Below, one piece after another: positions 12,589 through 24,485 of a stretch of 64,000 nt of DNA. The DNA is from Enoplolaimus lenunculus (Eukaryota; Nematoda; Enoplea; Enoplida; Thoracostomopsidae). The number at the start of each line of letters is the position of its first letter. Position 1 is the first letter of the stretch. The stretch covers positions 1-64,000 of the forward strand of contig JASANG010002916.1 in NCBI GenBank assembly GCA_030248215.1. The letters run 5' to 3'. A program made the translations under genes and the position numbers. A model generated the notes under the pieces. The model was not told the origin of the DNA. It did no database searches and saw nothing but the letters and a program-made list of their open reading frames with translations.

Positions 12589-15126
12589 ATCGTGACTTGG
12601 TATTAAAGGCGTTTTATAAAAGTAAGCCGGCGCATCACGTTGCTTCAACTATAACGATGACACAAAAAGAAAGTTATAACTAGCTGGTTATCTGTCGGAT
12701 GTGCCAATTAGTAACTGTTTTTGCAGCAAGCAGTGTGATTTGTATCACAAGAGAACAGTTTGTTTTCTGGTTTCAGGTATTTTGGAAAGTCAGCAAATAT
12801 GAAAATGATTCCAGTTTGGAACAGTGGGAATGGGTCTGTACAGGGTCTTAACACTGCGAGCGGAATGGGACCATGTGTTATTTTGCGACTTGTATTATGT
12901 TTTATAACTCTATACGCGCTAATTTATTAGATATAGATTATAGGAGAGTAATTTTGCAGCAATTTGGCATATGAAAGCTTAGCTTATCAGCGGATTTAAA
13001 CTCAATCAAATGTTGCATTTTTTCCTGACCGTGACATATGTGCATTTCAGTAAGCTACTACCTTTGGTATTATTACTACTGTGATAAACAGGACACATTA
13101 TTCAATTGTAGCACACTACAGCTCTCGAACTTTTGGAAGCGCTGGAATATGACGAGGATTTTGAGCGAGCACACATCTACATCACGCCGCCACACGATGG
13201 TCTCGAATCAGAGGACGATGGTGGAGACGAGGATGACGCAGGAACACTGAACAATTTAAGTGGACGGCGGCTGCAAGCAATTACACACGCGAAAGTTGTT
13301 ACTTATGGGCATTTTCGCACGTTTAGACATGAAGGCGAAGCGGAGAGCGACGCAAGTCATCAGACGAAGAACTGGATACCGGCCCCGCTTCTGCTCCGAT
13401 TCTAGAACCGCGGAAATGGGTGAAACGGGACTTAGTGCCAATGAAAATGACAGAATCAACGACGCAAGAAGAAGTGCGTCATTGATTGCGCAGACCCAGT
13501 TCAATGTTTTGAACTATTTTTCGATGACGAAGTGTGTCAGTTTATCGTTGACGCGACAACCGAGTACGTTCACACGGTACGAGGAAATGTTAATTTTGCA
13601 ACCTCAGTCCAGGAAATCAGGTGTTTTTTCGGTATTCTACTGTTGTCGGGATATGCTACTGTTCCACGATATTGTATGTGGTGGGAGGTAGATTCTGAGA
13701 CGTATAATAGCATGGTGGCCAACGCAATGATACAAAATCGATTCGACGAACTCAAAACTGCAATACATTTTGCCTACAATTCTCAGCTAGCCGGCAATGA
13801 TCGCTTTGCTAAGGTGCGGCCAGTAACGGTCTTGTTGAACGAACGGTTCCTGCAGATGGCAACCATAACGCTTTGACTCTCTGTTGACGAATCGATGATA
13901 CCGTATTATGGTCGGCACGGTGCCAAACAGTTTTTGAAAGGGAAACCAATACGTTTTGGATATAAGTTTTGGTGTTTGTGCTCAAGGCTGGGGTACTTAC
14001 AGTTTGAACCATATCAAGGCGGTATCGCTCGGCTTCCCGGTGTAGGTCTTGGCGGATCTGTAGTGATAGACCTTTTGTCGGGACTCCCAGGCAATGAATG
14101 CCGAGATGTATATTGCGATCGATATTTCAGTTCCGTCAAATTGGCTGAAACGCAGAAGAACACAGGAATTAGTTATACGAGGACGATTATGAACAATCGG
14201 ACGGAGCGATGTCCTGTTGAAGACAAGGAAAGATGGCGAAGAAACCTCAAGGCTCCTATCGTGCCTTGGAACGACAACTCAGTTATGTCGCTTGTTGGCA
14301 CCGTAGATCCCGTAAATCCTGTTGGTCACGCAACTACATGGGTTATCGGAAAAGGTAAAACTCCTGTCACACAGCCAAACACTGTTGCGCAGTATAATTT
14401 GATTATGGGTGGTGTGGATCGCCTAGAGCAGAACATAGCAAAATACCGAATTTCGGCGCGAGGGAAGAAGTGGTATTGGCCAATAATTGCTTATTGTGTC
14501 GATGCAGCTTGTCAGAACGCGTGGCATATTCATCGAGATCAAGTTGGGGGTGATCGCCAATTCGACCAACTAAAATTTCGCCGCTGCATGGCAAAATCGT
14601 ATTTGATGAAATATCGCACACCTGCCGCAGAGCCAGGGCGACCACAGACGGCAAAAAATATCAAAACGAGGGTGCCTGACAATGTACGAAAAGACAATAT
14701 AAATCATATCCTGATCACTGCCGAAAAACAGAATCGCTGCGCACTATGCAAACGCAATAGCGTAAGATGTGCGAGAAATGTCGCGTCAGCCTACATAAGG
14801 AGAGCTTCAAGGATTTTCATGAAACAAAATAAACAGAAAAGTGATTAATAATGATAAATTTAAGTAACCTGAACTTGACTTTAGAGCAGAATTTAAACTG
14901 TAACTGGTTTTCGTGTAGTTATTTTAGTACACGTACACTAATTCCTTATTCCAAAAACCCTGTAGCCTCTGGTTCACACTGTTTTCAAAACGGGAACAAA
15001 CCACAGTAGCGCAGATTCGGCAATAATCGGGCTAAAAATGGCAAAGCTTTATGAAGAATACCTTTTATTAAAAATAACTAAAGCATTTTGTTTTCGTACG
15101 AAAAAAATTATTCGGGAACAAATGGG
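12589..15126 (+). mobile_element. piggyBac-type transposon insertion
   Basis: Arm B reads straight through an empty TTAA (49,929-49,932) where arm A has this 2.5-kb block. TTAA is present at the left edge (12,585-12,588). The right edge reads ggg followed by taag, consistent with the GGG-TTAA end of piggyBac elements after loss of one T. The interior contains the transposase remnant at about 13,133-14,848. Insertion therefore post-dates the arm duplication. Confidence 0.88.
13133..14848 (+). pseudogene. piggyBac transposase (PGBD4-like), decayed
   Basis: DDE transposase of the DDE_Tnp_1_7 family. An acidic N-terminus (ESEDDGGDEDD) is followed by PKWVKRDL-like and FELFFDDEVCQFIVD segments in shifted frames, then a well-kept catalytic region. 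The three expected aspartates are present: in SVDES (13,886), in YCDRYFSS (14,117) and in GGVDRLEQN (14,417). The C-terminus has a short Cys motif, NRCALCKRNSVRC. It is broken by at least two frame changes between about 13,405 and 13,530, a stop in that stretch, and an in-frame TGA at 13,874-13,876 just before the first catalytic motif. It cannot be made as one protein. Confidence 0.9.
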
Positions 15127-15166
15127 TAAGTTTACCCTGTTGCAGTCCCTCGGAACTGTGGTGTAC

Positions 15167-15467
15167 CAGGGTGCAAACGGAGGTGAAAAATACCGGTTCC
15201 GAAGGTCAATGAAACTTGTTGGAGCCGGAGGTGAGGCAAAATTAGGTAGTAAAATAATGGGTACTCAGTTAATTTTAACCAATATCTGCATATGTTGTTT
15301 AAGTTGTTTTGTTTTACGCTAATTTTCTGCGACATTTCGGAAATTGATTCCTAAAAATTGTGACAAAAGTAAAGCTAAACGCGCTTAACAGATAACTTTT
15401 GCAAAATTATGCAAAATTTTACTACCGAAATTGCCGGAGCCGGAGGCAGACCTCCGGTTGTACCCTG
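15167..15467. mobile_element. hAT-like MITE, ccggagg variant
   Basis: The termini are cagggtgcaaacggagg and cctccggttgtaccctg, with ggtgtac / ggtgcac flanks. It is shared with arm B (about 49,549-49,892), so it predates the duplication. Confidence 0.8.
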
Positions 15468-15489
15468 CGGTGCACCCCTTGAAAAATCC

Positions 15490-15685
15490 GGCCAATGTTA
15501 CTTTAAGGGGCGTAACAGTAAATTATACGTGTTCCTTAGCCTAAGCATTGCAAAAATGTGTTCCTAAGCCTAAGCGTTGCAAAAATGTGTGCCTAAGCCT
15601 AAACAAATAAGTGTAATCTAGAATCTAAACCTACTCTTTTATAGACCCACCAGTAACCTGGACGCCCCTTAAAGTAACATAGGCC
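15490..15685. mobile_element. MITE, ggccaatgttac family with TTAGGC interior
   Basis: The termini are ggccaatgttactttaagg and its complement; the interior has ccttagcctaagc runs. Shared with arm B 49,329-49,524. Confidence 0.8.
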
Positions 15686-15960
15686 AAAAACCCTGTAGTA
15701 AATATTGGTATATTTATCTCATGTTAACTAAGTAGTATAAGAGGCCTGCCCTCTGGGAGAAATGGGAGTGGGATATTTAGCCTTGGGCGAAGGTTTATGT
15801 TTATGCATATACCGCCTTATATCTCAATACTTTTGGAGTCACAATGTTGTCGTCGGTCAGCAACATTGGCCAGATACTTAAGCTATAGGTTTTAGATTTG
15901 TGCTTGCGCTGAAGCTTAGGTCAATCTTAATATTTCCCTAGAACTGACCATAGGTACCAT

Positions 15961-16143
15961 GGCCAATGTAAAGAACAGGGGCGAACAGTATTATAAGCGT
16001 ATTCCTTAGCTTAAGCCTAAGCGTAAGAACGACCATATTCCTAGGCCCAAGCCTAAGCCTTGCAAGAAAAAAAATTAGACCTTAAGCTTACTCTTTTCTA
16101 GTCCCGCAGAAAAACGCTCCGCCCCCTGATCTTGACATGGGCC
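15961..16143. mobile_element. MITE, ggccaatgtaaag family (TTAGGC interior)
   Basis: Left end ggccaatgtaaagaacaggg, right end ctgatcttgacatgggcc. The interior has cctaagcctaagcgtaag. The arm B copy is at 48,911-49,092. It lies about 100 bp upstream of RNPC3, in what should be its promoter region. Confidence 0.82.
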
Positions 16144-16242
16144 GGTAACTCATTAAAACAAAACACTGCTCCAAGTTTCTATTTTTAGGCAGCGTATATA
16201 TGACTTTAGTCCAGTTTATTTTAAAATTAATATAATTTTAAT

Positions 16243-19200
16243 ATGGCAATTATGAGTGGTCCAAGTCTACCACGAACGTTATTCGTGCGCCATATGCCTC
16301 CCCAGCTGACAGATCAACAAAAAATAAGTTTGCTTACACACTTTGGTGCAGTTTCTGTTCGCGTTATGACGTCATGCGGTGCATTGAAACGTTGTGCGTT
16401 CGCTGAATGGCCAAATCATGAACTTGCTAAACATGGTAGAGTTTCTATTATCCTGTTTTGTCTGCAGTGGTGAAGCTGGAGATGTTAACTGTTCGAGCCG
16501 ACGGGCCCATGTATAGAACAGGAGGGGAACGTTTTCCTGCAGTGTTGTAATAGAGTCCGCTAAGGTTTAGACTAACTTTTTGCTTAGGCTTAGGTTTAGA
16601 AATAAAGCTCATCTTTGGGCTTAGACCTATGCATAGGCTTGAGAATACGCTTATACTATTGTGATGACCGGGTTCTATTCATGGGCCCTTATATAATACA
16701 GACTCTTAAAGTAAAATTGGTAAATTGTTAACAAATAAGACGATGCTTCTGCCTGATAAAGAAGCAGTTGTTAAATGTTTTGGTTTGTTTTGCTTTAAGA
16801 AAAGTTAATCGGTCGTAATTTGGTTTTCATTTTTCAGCGCTACACGAGTTACACCAACTCGACGTTCTGGGTAGCCGGCTTTCAGTTGAATATGCAAAGC
16901 AGCCGACTGGTGTTCGGACACCATCAACCGCATCTGAACCTTTTTCACCGCCTTTGGTTTCCGCAACTGTTCTCAACTCTGGTGGCAGAGATATGCCAAA
17001 CACTTGTAGGTACACGGTAACAAAACGGGTATACAATTATTTGGGCCAGTTGCTCGAAATGGTTCCTCCGATGGCGAATGCGCATTCAAAGTCGACCGGC
17101 TCTTTGATGATACCGTCAAGTGTGGCGTATCGGTATCCTGAACCAAACCCAGTTGTGATTGAGGTTTGTTTGGGCGGGGGGGGCGTGAATTACGTGCTGG
17201 GGAGTGTCTTCTCTTGGATACCATTCTCACAACTGAATTTCAAAGCCGCGCAAGAAACTGGTGTTATGGAAAATTTGTTACCATTGCAGCGTATGTGTTG
17301 CTTGATATTTGGCTGAATCCATCTTCGTCATGCGGCGAACTTTCTGAACGAGTGATTTCGGTATATTCTTTGACATCGCTTGCATTCATATGAAATTGGT
17401 GTTATTTTTTGTTTCAGAATATCGCAGTTTGTTTGATGAAAAATCGGCCGTTTTATACGCAAGTTTTACATTTGATGAATCGAATGAATTTGTCGGTTCC
17501 ATTTGATAAACGACGCGAACGACTACCGTTTCATATTGGAGTTTGTTCGGGGAAGACTGTTTCAGGTGAGTGGGTTCTGAAATGATTGGTGGGTTTTGAA
17601 GTCAAGCAGTGATAAATGAACGAACCAAAAGTTACACTTAGCACCAGAGCTTGCTCGCAACCTGTGCGTAAACTCCGACCGGTTAAGAAAGTTTTGACGT
17701 GGGTATATCCGAGGGTAAACATTGTCACAGCGCGAGTAAAATTTAATGATTGTTTACCAACTTGGAATGTGGGTATAAAAGAAAAAACTATGGGAGGGCA
17801 AGGTGGGTTGCTCGTGAAGAGTATTTGCACTGGTATACCCGCGGGTAGGAAAATAGAATTATTTTCGCGAGTAAAGAGCGGTCCGGTTTAGAAGAAATCT
17901 TAACCCACGTACAACTCTGGTTAAAATTACATATTGACATAATATGTTATAATTTTGTGTCTTATACATTGGTTAGTATATTTTTACTTCCAGTTACACT
18001 CAAACCAAACAAAAAATGTAGTATTGTGTAGAGTGCTGGATATTGGATGCTGGAAATGGTCATAGAGGTCGTTATATAAATTGTCAAATTTAACCAAAAA
18101 GTTAACTCAACTGATTGCTTGCAACTGAATGACCAGGATTTGTTAGTGGGAGACAAGATCGATCGGATGAATGTTCGTAGAACATGGATCTCCATATCGC
18201 CGTTGTTGTTGCTGCTGTTGTGCGTTCTTATGGAACTTTTTGCGTAAATTTAGGTCTGTAACCAGCTGTAGACTTTGTGTTCGAAAATGTATGCGTTTAG
18301 CGTTGTTGGTAGGTGCACATTGAAATAGCTTACGAATGAGAAATTAGTACGAAAATGAAATGAAAACTATTGTATTGTATGAATGATTTGAATCCATTTT
18401 CTAGAGCACACTAGTCAATCTACCGCCGATGTCGAGATGTCAGAAAGTGAATCAGAGCTAGAAAGCATTTCTGATGACAGTGAAAAGCCAAGCGCGTCAA
18501 AAATTGGTCTGCGACTACAACGAATGGCGATTAAACGCAAGTTTCCACAGACGGCATTTGGTTGTGACCAGCCTCCGGTTCTTAAGCAGGCCAAGGCGGA
18601 CCCTCAGGCTATGAGTAGTACCGCGGCTGGTACCTCGAAACAGACGATAAGTCGGCCAGGCAAACGACGCATGACGCCGTCGATTAAGATTAAAATTGAC
18701 GCGGATTGGGATATGGAAAACCGAGGAGAGGTGGAAAACTCAGCGAGCGGTGCGGAAACAGTCATTAAGGACAGTCCGTTCGGATCCCAAAAGAAAGGTG
18801 CCGCGGTCGAAATTAATGTGGGATTTGGAAAATTTGATCCAGTCAACAGTGACACCGGTATAAATGAGGGTTCTGAGGACGGTTTTGAAAATCGGCCGAT
18901 CGCTAAGCAGGATCTGATCCCAGTGTCCAAGATAACCGCTGGAAGGTTACCATCAAAAAAGTGGTCGGAACATAGGGCGTTGCGCCATTATAGGCCTATT
19001 TCGAAACAGCCTACGAGCCGAGAAGAACCTTCTAGCCGGTTGTACGTCAAAAATATTGCCAAAGGAGTTACAGTGTGGGATTTGAAACGGATTTTTGGTA
19101 ATTTTATCGCAGATTTAAGCTCAGATTGTTTCGATGTGAGACTAATGACGGCAGGCAAAATGAAGGGACAAGCGTTCGTGAGTTTGGGAACGGTGGAGAA

Positions 19201-19309
19201 TGCACGAGAAGCGATCCGAGCGACTAATGCATATATGATCAAAGGAAAACCGATTGTAGTAACATTTGGCCGGGCAAAAAATGCGACAATGGTCGATAAA
19301 GGGGTTTGA
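16243..19309 (+). CDS. RNPC3: U11/U12 di-snRNP 65 kDa protein (RNPC3)
   Basis: Protein of the minor spliceosome. In other animals it bridges U11-59K (PDCD7) through its N-terminal half and the U12 snRNA 3' hairpin through its C-terminal RRM, helping recognise U12-type introns. Four exons with intact frame: 16,243-16,435; 16,838-17,163; 17,418-17,565; 18,405-19,309 (523 aa; human about 517). RRM1 begins at about residue 12 (RTLFVRHMPPQL) with RNP1-like KRCAFAEW. A conserved middle segment has FYTQVLHLMNRMNL. An acidic serine-rich stretch (SESESELESISDD) and a basic linker follow. RRM2 spans about residues 432-515 with RNP2 RLYVKNIAK and RNP1 MKGQAFVSL. The ATG at 16,243 is followed three codons later by another ATG; either could be used. 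Exon 1 straddles the inner edge of arm A. Intron 1 carries a MITE (16,504-16,687). Confidence 0.93.
16504..16687. mobile_element. MITE, ggcccatgtatag family, in RNPC3 intron 1
   Basis: gggcccatgtatagaacagg at the left and a matching atgggccc at the right, with cttaggcttaggttt inside. Confidence 0.75.
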
Positions 19310-19451
19310 GGGTTTGATGGGTGGCACTCATACAGTCTTTTTATTTTTGTTCTGTATATCGACTGTTATTGCATTAATCGGGGACTGCTTTGGAGCATAT
19401 TTAAATTATTCATCGATATTAAGTTTCAAGCAACGTTTACTTCAAAATATC

Positions 19452-19638
19452 GGCCAATGTATAGAACAGGGGCGGAATATTAGTATAAGCATATTCCTAA
19501 GCCTAAAGCGCAAGAATGAGATTATAGCTAAGTATAAGCAAACAAAATTTATTTAAAGCTTAAGCTTTCTCTATTCCAGGCCCACAGAAAATCGTCCAGC
19601 CCCTGATCATTACATGGGCCGTGGTCTGTATGTGGGCC
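19452..19638. mobile_element. MITE, ggccaatgtatag family
   Basis: The termini are ggccaatgtatagaacaggg and the second ggcc at 19,635. Flanks aaaatatc / gaaatatc give an 8-bp target duplication with one mismatch. It lies just beyond the RNPC3 stop. Confidence 0.78.
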
Positions 19639-20098
19639 GAAATATCATAAACCAGTAAATAAATACAATTCAGTATTGCAAACTACATTGTACATAGTGG
19701 AATAGCAATTAAATTCATAGTCAAGCGTTTACTGCCACTAGGAAATGTTTCTGAACCTGCTGTCTTCCTGGAAACGAGCGTCTCTAGTCTACACGAGGTG
19801 GGCATAAAGAGTCGCGCAATCGACAGTACAGTGCAACTGGGATTATGGTTCCGAAAAAAACCGGTATTTTTACTTTCCGGTTCCGTTTCCAGCATTTCGT
19901 ATTACCGTTGTACCAAGCCCAAAAATTTTCATTAGGTAAAATCTTGTGAACCGAATTTATTTCTACAACTTGAATTTTAGTTACTGAATTCTTTAGCACG
20001 CAAAGTGAACCAACATCTTTACATAATCGAATCGTGCCTTGGAAGAGCCAAGCTTAACAATCTAACATACACAAATATATTCAATAGGACTCTGCCAT

Positions 20099-23000
20099 TT
20101 AAAATGCTTTCTGTAAATTAACCACAGCGTTTTCCAGTATTTCATTGCTTTGCTTTGCTAGCATCAATCGCCCTGCCGCTTCCGCTTTCACTCTTCCGGC
20201 GACAATTCCGTCAATTGCTGTCTTTAGTCCTTCTGATGCGGTCCCCATTCCAGAGTCGGCCATCATCTGTGCCAGTGTTTTCTTAAGACCCTCCAGCCCC
20301 GCGTTGAAATCGGTAAACACCTGACCAACTGCTTCATCGCCCCACAACGCTGCCAACGACTCGAAATTTGATTTTAAATTTTTAATCGATTTTGATCTCA
20401 ACGCTTCTTGTCGAGCTTCGCTCAACGCGGATTTAGTTTTGTCTTCGAGAACCCGAGTTTCGTCATCACGGAGTGCTCCAATTTGCTCAATGGCGTCGCT
20501 CAGCTGTTCGACAAATTGAAGTGGTTTGTCTGCAATTTTGAACAAATTTGTTACCAATCATGTGCAACATCAATCACCAAGAACAACACTCACAGAACTG
20601 TGTAGTTTGCATTACCGCAGTTGGTGATATGTTTCGAAACTACACTGCAAAAAATAGTGAGTCAAATTTTGACTCACCGTTTTTTTGCAGTGTAGCTAAT
20701 TAATTACGATGTACGAAGAAATTAGCGTTAATTTATAACCAGTGGTAAGTTATCAAGTAAAGCTAAAGCTATCTATAACAGCTGAAACCGGTGTTGTGTT
20801 CATAGGAAAGGCCAATGTATAGAAATGTAAACATATTTCTAAGCCTAAGCCTAAGCACAAAAGTTAGTCTAATGCTTAGACTGACTTTAATTACAGCCCC
20901 ACCGGAAAACGATCCGGCCCTGTTCTATACATGGGTCATAGAAAAAGTGTCCTACATAATTTATTACGCAGTTTCAATCTTTGAGGGGCATAACAGTAAG
21001 TATAAGCATATTCCAAATCCTAAGCCTCAGCATAAGAATAAAAGCCTATAACTAAGCTTAAGCGTAAGCAACCAAATTAGTCTAAAGGTTAACCTACTCT
21101 AATATAGTCCCGCAAAACCATGGTTCGTCCCTCAAATTAACATGGACCAAACGCTGGAGCTCCAGTCCTGCTGACCTGTTGCGGTTCATAATCATTTGAG
21201 AATTCTGGCTCGGTTTTTTAAATGAGTTGGACCCGTTTTCAGGTCGTTGCTGCTAAACCCCATTCGTTAAGGATAGATTCTAATTTTTAACAATAGTTTA
21301 ACAAGCGTTTGAAAATTGTGACATGATGTATGCAAATTATTGAGCAATTTACTTTACTAATCTTATTTACTGTAAAAATAACCGAAACGGGAACGGATAG
21401 TGATTAAAATAACGGAAACGCAAAACGAAAGGTGAGGTATAAATATCAATTGTACAGTCTTTGTCAAAACTCTAAGGAAATAGCGGACGCTTCAAATTTT
21501 TTACGATTGCTGATAAATTTTGCCGTTTTTATTTCCAATCGAACAATTGCAGCATATCTGTAGATAATGAAAAACTGCGCGATTTTACGATTTAGAATTT
21601 AATTTTAAGCAAAAAATGTCACAATCTTTATGGCATTTCTATAACTGAAACAGACATCGATTTCTACCGGAAACGGAAATCCTGTTAATCACTTTACCAT
21701 AGAGTATACTCGCTATTTCACTAACCTGGTGGCGTATCTGCGGCGCTTGCGGCTTTAACAATCGAGCTTCTCATTTGCCGAAGTCCAACATTGCTGTTTT
21801 CAATGAATTGTTTCAACAATTCGTTATGCGTTGCTGCAACTTGATCAAATATTCCGTTGATTAGTAGTGATGTCGATGATGGCTCGGCTGAAAATAAAAA
21901 CATTTACTCCAACTATAGGGTTTGGCTAACGGTTGCAGTGCCGTAGCTACTGCCATCCTAACGGAGATGGGCATTTGATGGGGAACAGGTTAATTTAATA
22001 CCCATGAAAATTATAAAGTTTTGTGTATTGTCCCGGTTTACTTAAATTTGACAACCTTATTATTGTCAATTTTTGCGTTTAGGTTGAGGAATTAGCGAAA
22101 ATGAACGATTAGCGTTCTTGACTTGGTTTGGAGCAAAACTATTTTAAAACTTTTGGTAAGGTCATAAGCTGACGATAAGTAGGTGCCCTACGAATGTGGG
22201 ACCGCAAGTCAAAGGTCAAGAAATGGGGTGATTTGGAACAGTTTGCGGTTAAGGTTGTGGATACGCCCCTGCCAATGCGCTATATTCTCTGTGTGGGTCC
22301 TAAAGTTATATGAGCCTTTGCCTAATACGAAATTTGGTCCAATATGACCGTTAACGTAAAGCTCTCACGCTGACACTAAAATGGACTCCTTTCAATTAAC
22401 CATGAGTTTTAGCTTCTTTGTTATAACGGATATATTTATACCTTGAAATATTGTAAGTAAACTATGTTAACTTAAATTCAAGTTAAATATTTAGGCTGAT
22501 AAGTTTATCGGGCCAATGTAAAGAACAGGGGCGGAACAGTATTATAAGCATATTCCTATGCCGGCACTGCAACAACGATGAGTCGAATTGACTCTCTCCG
22601 AAATAGGCTCAACGATACTGCACAAACTGAGTCGAATTCGACTCCACCAGAGTCAAATTCGACTCACTAAGTCGCACGTTTGACTCTGGCGGTGTCGAAT
22701 TTGACTCAGTTTGTCTAGTCCCGTAGAACCTATTTCGGAACGAGTCAATTTGACTCACCATTTTTTGCAGTGTAATCTTAAGCCTATGCCTAAGCCTAAG
22801 CGTAAGAATGAGCCTATTCTTAAGCCTGAGCCTAAGCCAAGCAAAACAATTAGTCTAAAGCTTAAGCTTTACTCTATTGCAGTCCCACAGAAAAACGTTC
22901 CGCCCCTGAAGTTTACATGGGCACACAATTGGCACCATAGTTTCAGATATATTTATCATAACAGCTAGGAATGGTGTCAAAAATACTGAATGTGTTTTGT

Positions 23001-23450
23001 GTTTTGAAACAAGCCTTCGTAATCACTAAAATGGCGTTTTGACCAAACTCTAAAACAATTTTAAAGAGTTCTGCTATACTAGCGATTTCGTTTAAAGTTT
23101 CTTAACTTTATACAAAAAATGCGTTTTGGAAATGTTTGACACGCGAGCCCATGCAAAGATCAGGGGCGGTATGTTTTTGGCGCCTGCAATAGAGTAAGCT
23201 TTAGCTTTAGACAAATCTTTTGTTTAGACTTTAGGTATCAGTTATTATTACGCTTAGGCTTAGAAATATGCTTATACTGCTGTTACGGTCGTGTTTTATA
23301 CATTGACCGACACGCGACTACCGTTCAAAACAGCGTTTTGTTTTGTCATGATTGCTTACCGTAATGAAACTCGTATTCGTAGCGAATAGGAGTACCAATC
23401 GAGGTTGAAATAGCTGCCAATACAAAACACACAAGGGCGGATGTATTCAT
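20099..23450 (-). CDS. Secreted helical protein, family unknown
   Basis: Three exons on the minus strand join in frame: 23,450-23,360, 21,887-21,726 and 20,529-20,099, giving 227 aa. The splice sites are GTAAGC, TTTTCAG, GTTAGT and TTGCAG. The first about 19 residues (MNTSALVCFVLAAISTSIG) form a signal peptide. The rest is rich in Ala, Glu, Lys and Leu without cysteine, predicted to be long amphipathic helices (for example ALSEARQEALRSKSIKNLK) with no membrane segment. I do not recognise the family; general helical secreted or extracellular carrier-type proteins are possible. Both introns are packed with MITEs (20,643-21,149; 22,511-23,318). Confidence 0.78.
20643..20692. mobile_element. Minimal TA-flanked MITE (termini only)
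   Basis: Only 50 bp: the two inverted termini (cactgcaaaaaatagtgagt and complement) almost back to back, flanked by TA on each side. It lies in intron 2 of the secreted-protein gene. Confidence 0.85.
20810..20937. mobile_element. MITE, ggccaatgtatag family, worn
   Basis: ggccaatgtatagaa at the left, cctgttctatacatgggtc at the right, cctaagcctaagc inside. Intron 2 of the secreted-protein gene. Confidence 0.7.
20982..21149. mobile_element. MITE with TTAGGC-like interior, degenerate
   Basis: gaggggcataacagtaagta at the left and a ccctcaaattaacatggacc end; cctaagcctcagc inside. Confidence 0.6.
21370..21705. mobile_element. Degenerate hAT-like element (ggaaacgg family)
   Basis: Contains aaccgaaacgggaacgg, a gcagcatatctgtagataat block and ttctaccggaaacggaaatcc, the same order as 43,344-43,644 and 44,590-44,880. 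Ends are worn. Intron 2 of the secreted-protein gene. Confidence 0.5.
22511..22922. mobile_element. MITE (ggccaatgtaaag family) with nested TA-MITE
   Basis: The outer element ggccaatgtaaagaacaggg ... cctgaagtttacatgggc is interrupted by a cactgcaa-type MITE at 22,565-22,772. The family order is therefore clear: the cactgcaa family was active after this copy landed. Intron 1 of the secreted-protein gene. Confidence 0.83.
22565..22772. mobile_element. TA-MITE with splice-site termini (nested)
   Basis: The left end has decayed (cactgcaacaacgatgagt); the right end is canonical (gactcaccattttttgcagtg). Confidence 0.82.
23146..23318. mobile_element. MITE, gcccatgcaaag family
   Basis: gagcccatgcaaagatcagg at the left, cattgacc end at the right, ttaggcttagaaatatgc inside. 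Intron 1 of the secreted-protein gene. Confidence 0.65.
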
Positions 23451-23696
23451 GTCTGTAGCGTAAATTATTTGAGAGAAGAATTTGGAAAGGTTGTCAAGTC
23501 GATGATTAAATATAGGTCGATTCGTTTAATATACCGATCGCTATTGCTAAAAATTGTTGTATTTTATATATCCATTCGAAGTAAAAATATTTGCGCGAGA
23601 ATTTCTTGTATAAACAGAAGCCGTTTTTGACCAATTGACCCCGCAGCTGCTATTTTAATATTTCACATGATTTCTTGTATACTGTACATCCCTTCG

Positions 23697-23893
23697 GCCC
23701 ATGTAAAGATCAGGGGTGGAACGTTATTCCGTGGGACTGGAATAGAGTAAGCTTTGCTTTTAAACTAATTCTTTCTTAGGCTTAGGCTTCAGCTTAGGCT
23801 TACGTATAACATTGTTACGCTTAGGCTTAGGCTCAGATTTAGGCTTTTAGGCTTTAGAAATATGCTTATATATACTACTGTTCTGGCCCTTGG
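23697..23893. mobile_element. MITE, ggcccatgtaaag family
   Basis: ggcccatgtaaagatcaggg at the left; cttaggcttaggcttcagc inside; the right end is cut short next to another MITE. Confidence 0.72.
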
Positions 23894-23900
23894 TCTCCGT

Positions 23901-24094
23901 CACTGCAAAAAATTGCGAGTCAACTTGACTCTCTCTCGAAATAGGCTTTTTCGGGCTACACAAACTGAGTCAAATTCGACTCCGCCCGCTCAGTGAGTCG
24001 AATTTCACTCTGGCGGAGTCGAATTTGACTCCGTTTGTGTAGCCCGAAAAAGACTATTTCAAAGACAGTCAATTTGACTCACCATTTTTTACCG
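23901..24094. mobile_element. TA-MITE with splice-site termini
   Basis: cactgcaaaaaattgcgagt ... tgactcaccattttttaccg. The right-hand cag has been lost, so this copy would not splice. Confidence 0.75.
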
Positions 24095-24291
24095 AGCTGG
24101 CAGGGTTTTTTGCGTTAATTGGTGAAGTTTGAGAAAACAATTTCGAACCTCAACATCAGCTTTTAGCAGTTTTATGATTGAAGGGCCTAAATTTTTCCAA
24201 TTTAAATAACTCGTGTCATTTAATTTGATACTTTGTTCAGAAACTAAGAATTATAAATTTCCGTAGCTTTACATATTTTTACTGTCTTTTC

Positions 24292-24485
24292 GTCCAATGT
24301 AAAGAACAGAGACGGAACATTATTTATAAGCATATTCCTAAGCATAATCTTATACGTAAGCCTAAGTGTGTAAGAATGAGTATATTCCTAAGCCTAAGTA
24401 TAAGCCGAGAAAAAAAATTTGTCTAAAGCTTAAGCTTACTCTATTCTAGTTCCTCATAAAAACGTTCCACCCCTGATCTATGGGC
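24292..24485. mobile_element. MITE, ggccaatgtaaag family
   Basis: gtccaatgtaaagaacagag at the left, cctgatctatgggcc at the right, cctaagtgtgtaagaatg inside. Confidence 0.72.

Larger units (their letters stand above)
4590..16407 (+). repeat. Inverted repeat arm A
   Basis: This segment matches the reverse complement of 48,646-57,499 along its length, apart from arm-specific insertions. Landmarks found in both arms, in the same order, are: tRNA-like sequence (4614-4682 / 57,409-57,478), upstream flank (5792-7935 / 54,807-57,280), all five PIGS exons, a ccgg-type MITE, two ggccaatgt MITEs, and the first 55 codons of RNPC3. The outer edge is at gaaatttcacatgagatg; the inner edge lies inside RNPC3 exon 1. 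Most insertions in A and one in B have empty sites opposite. Confidence 0.93.

Noticed and set aside
20643-20692. Short perfect palindrome as a transcription terminator or regulatory hairpin
   Set aside because: It consists exactly of the two ends of the TA-MITE family with TA flanks, so a deletion derivative explains it better.
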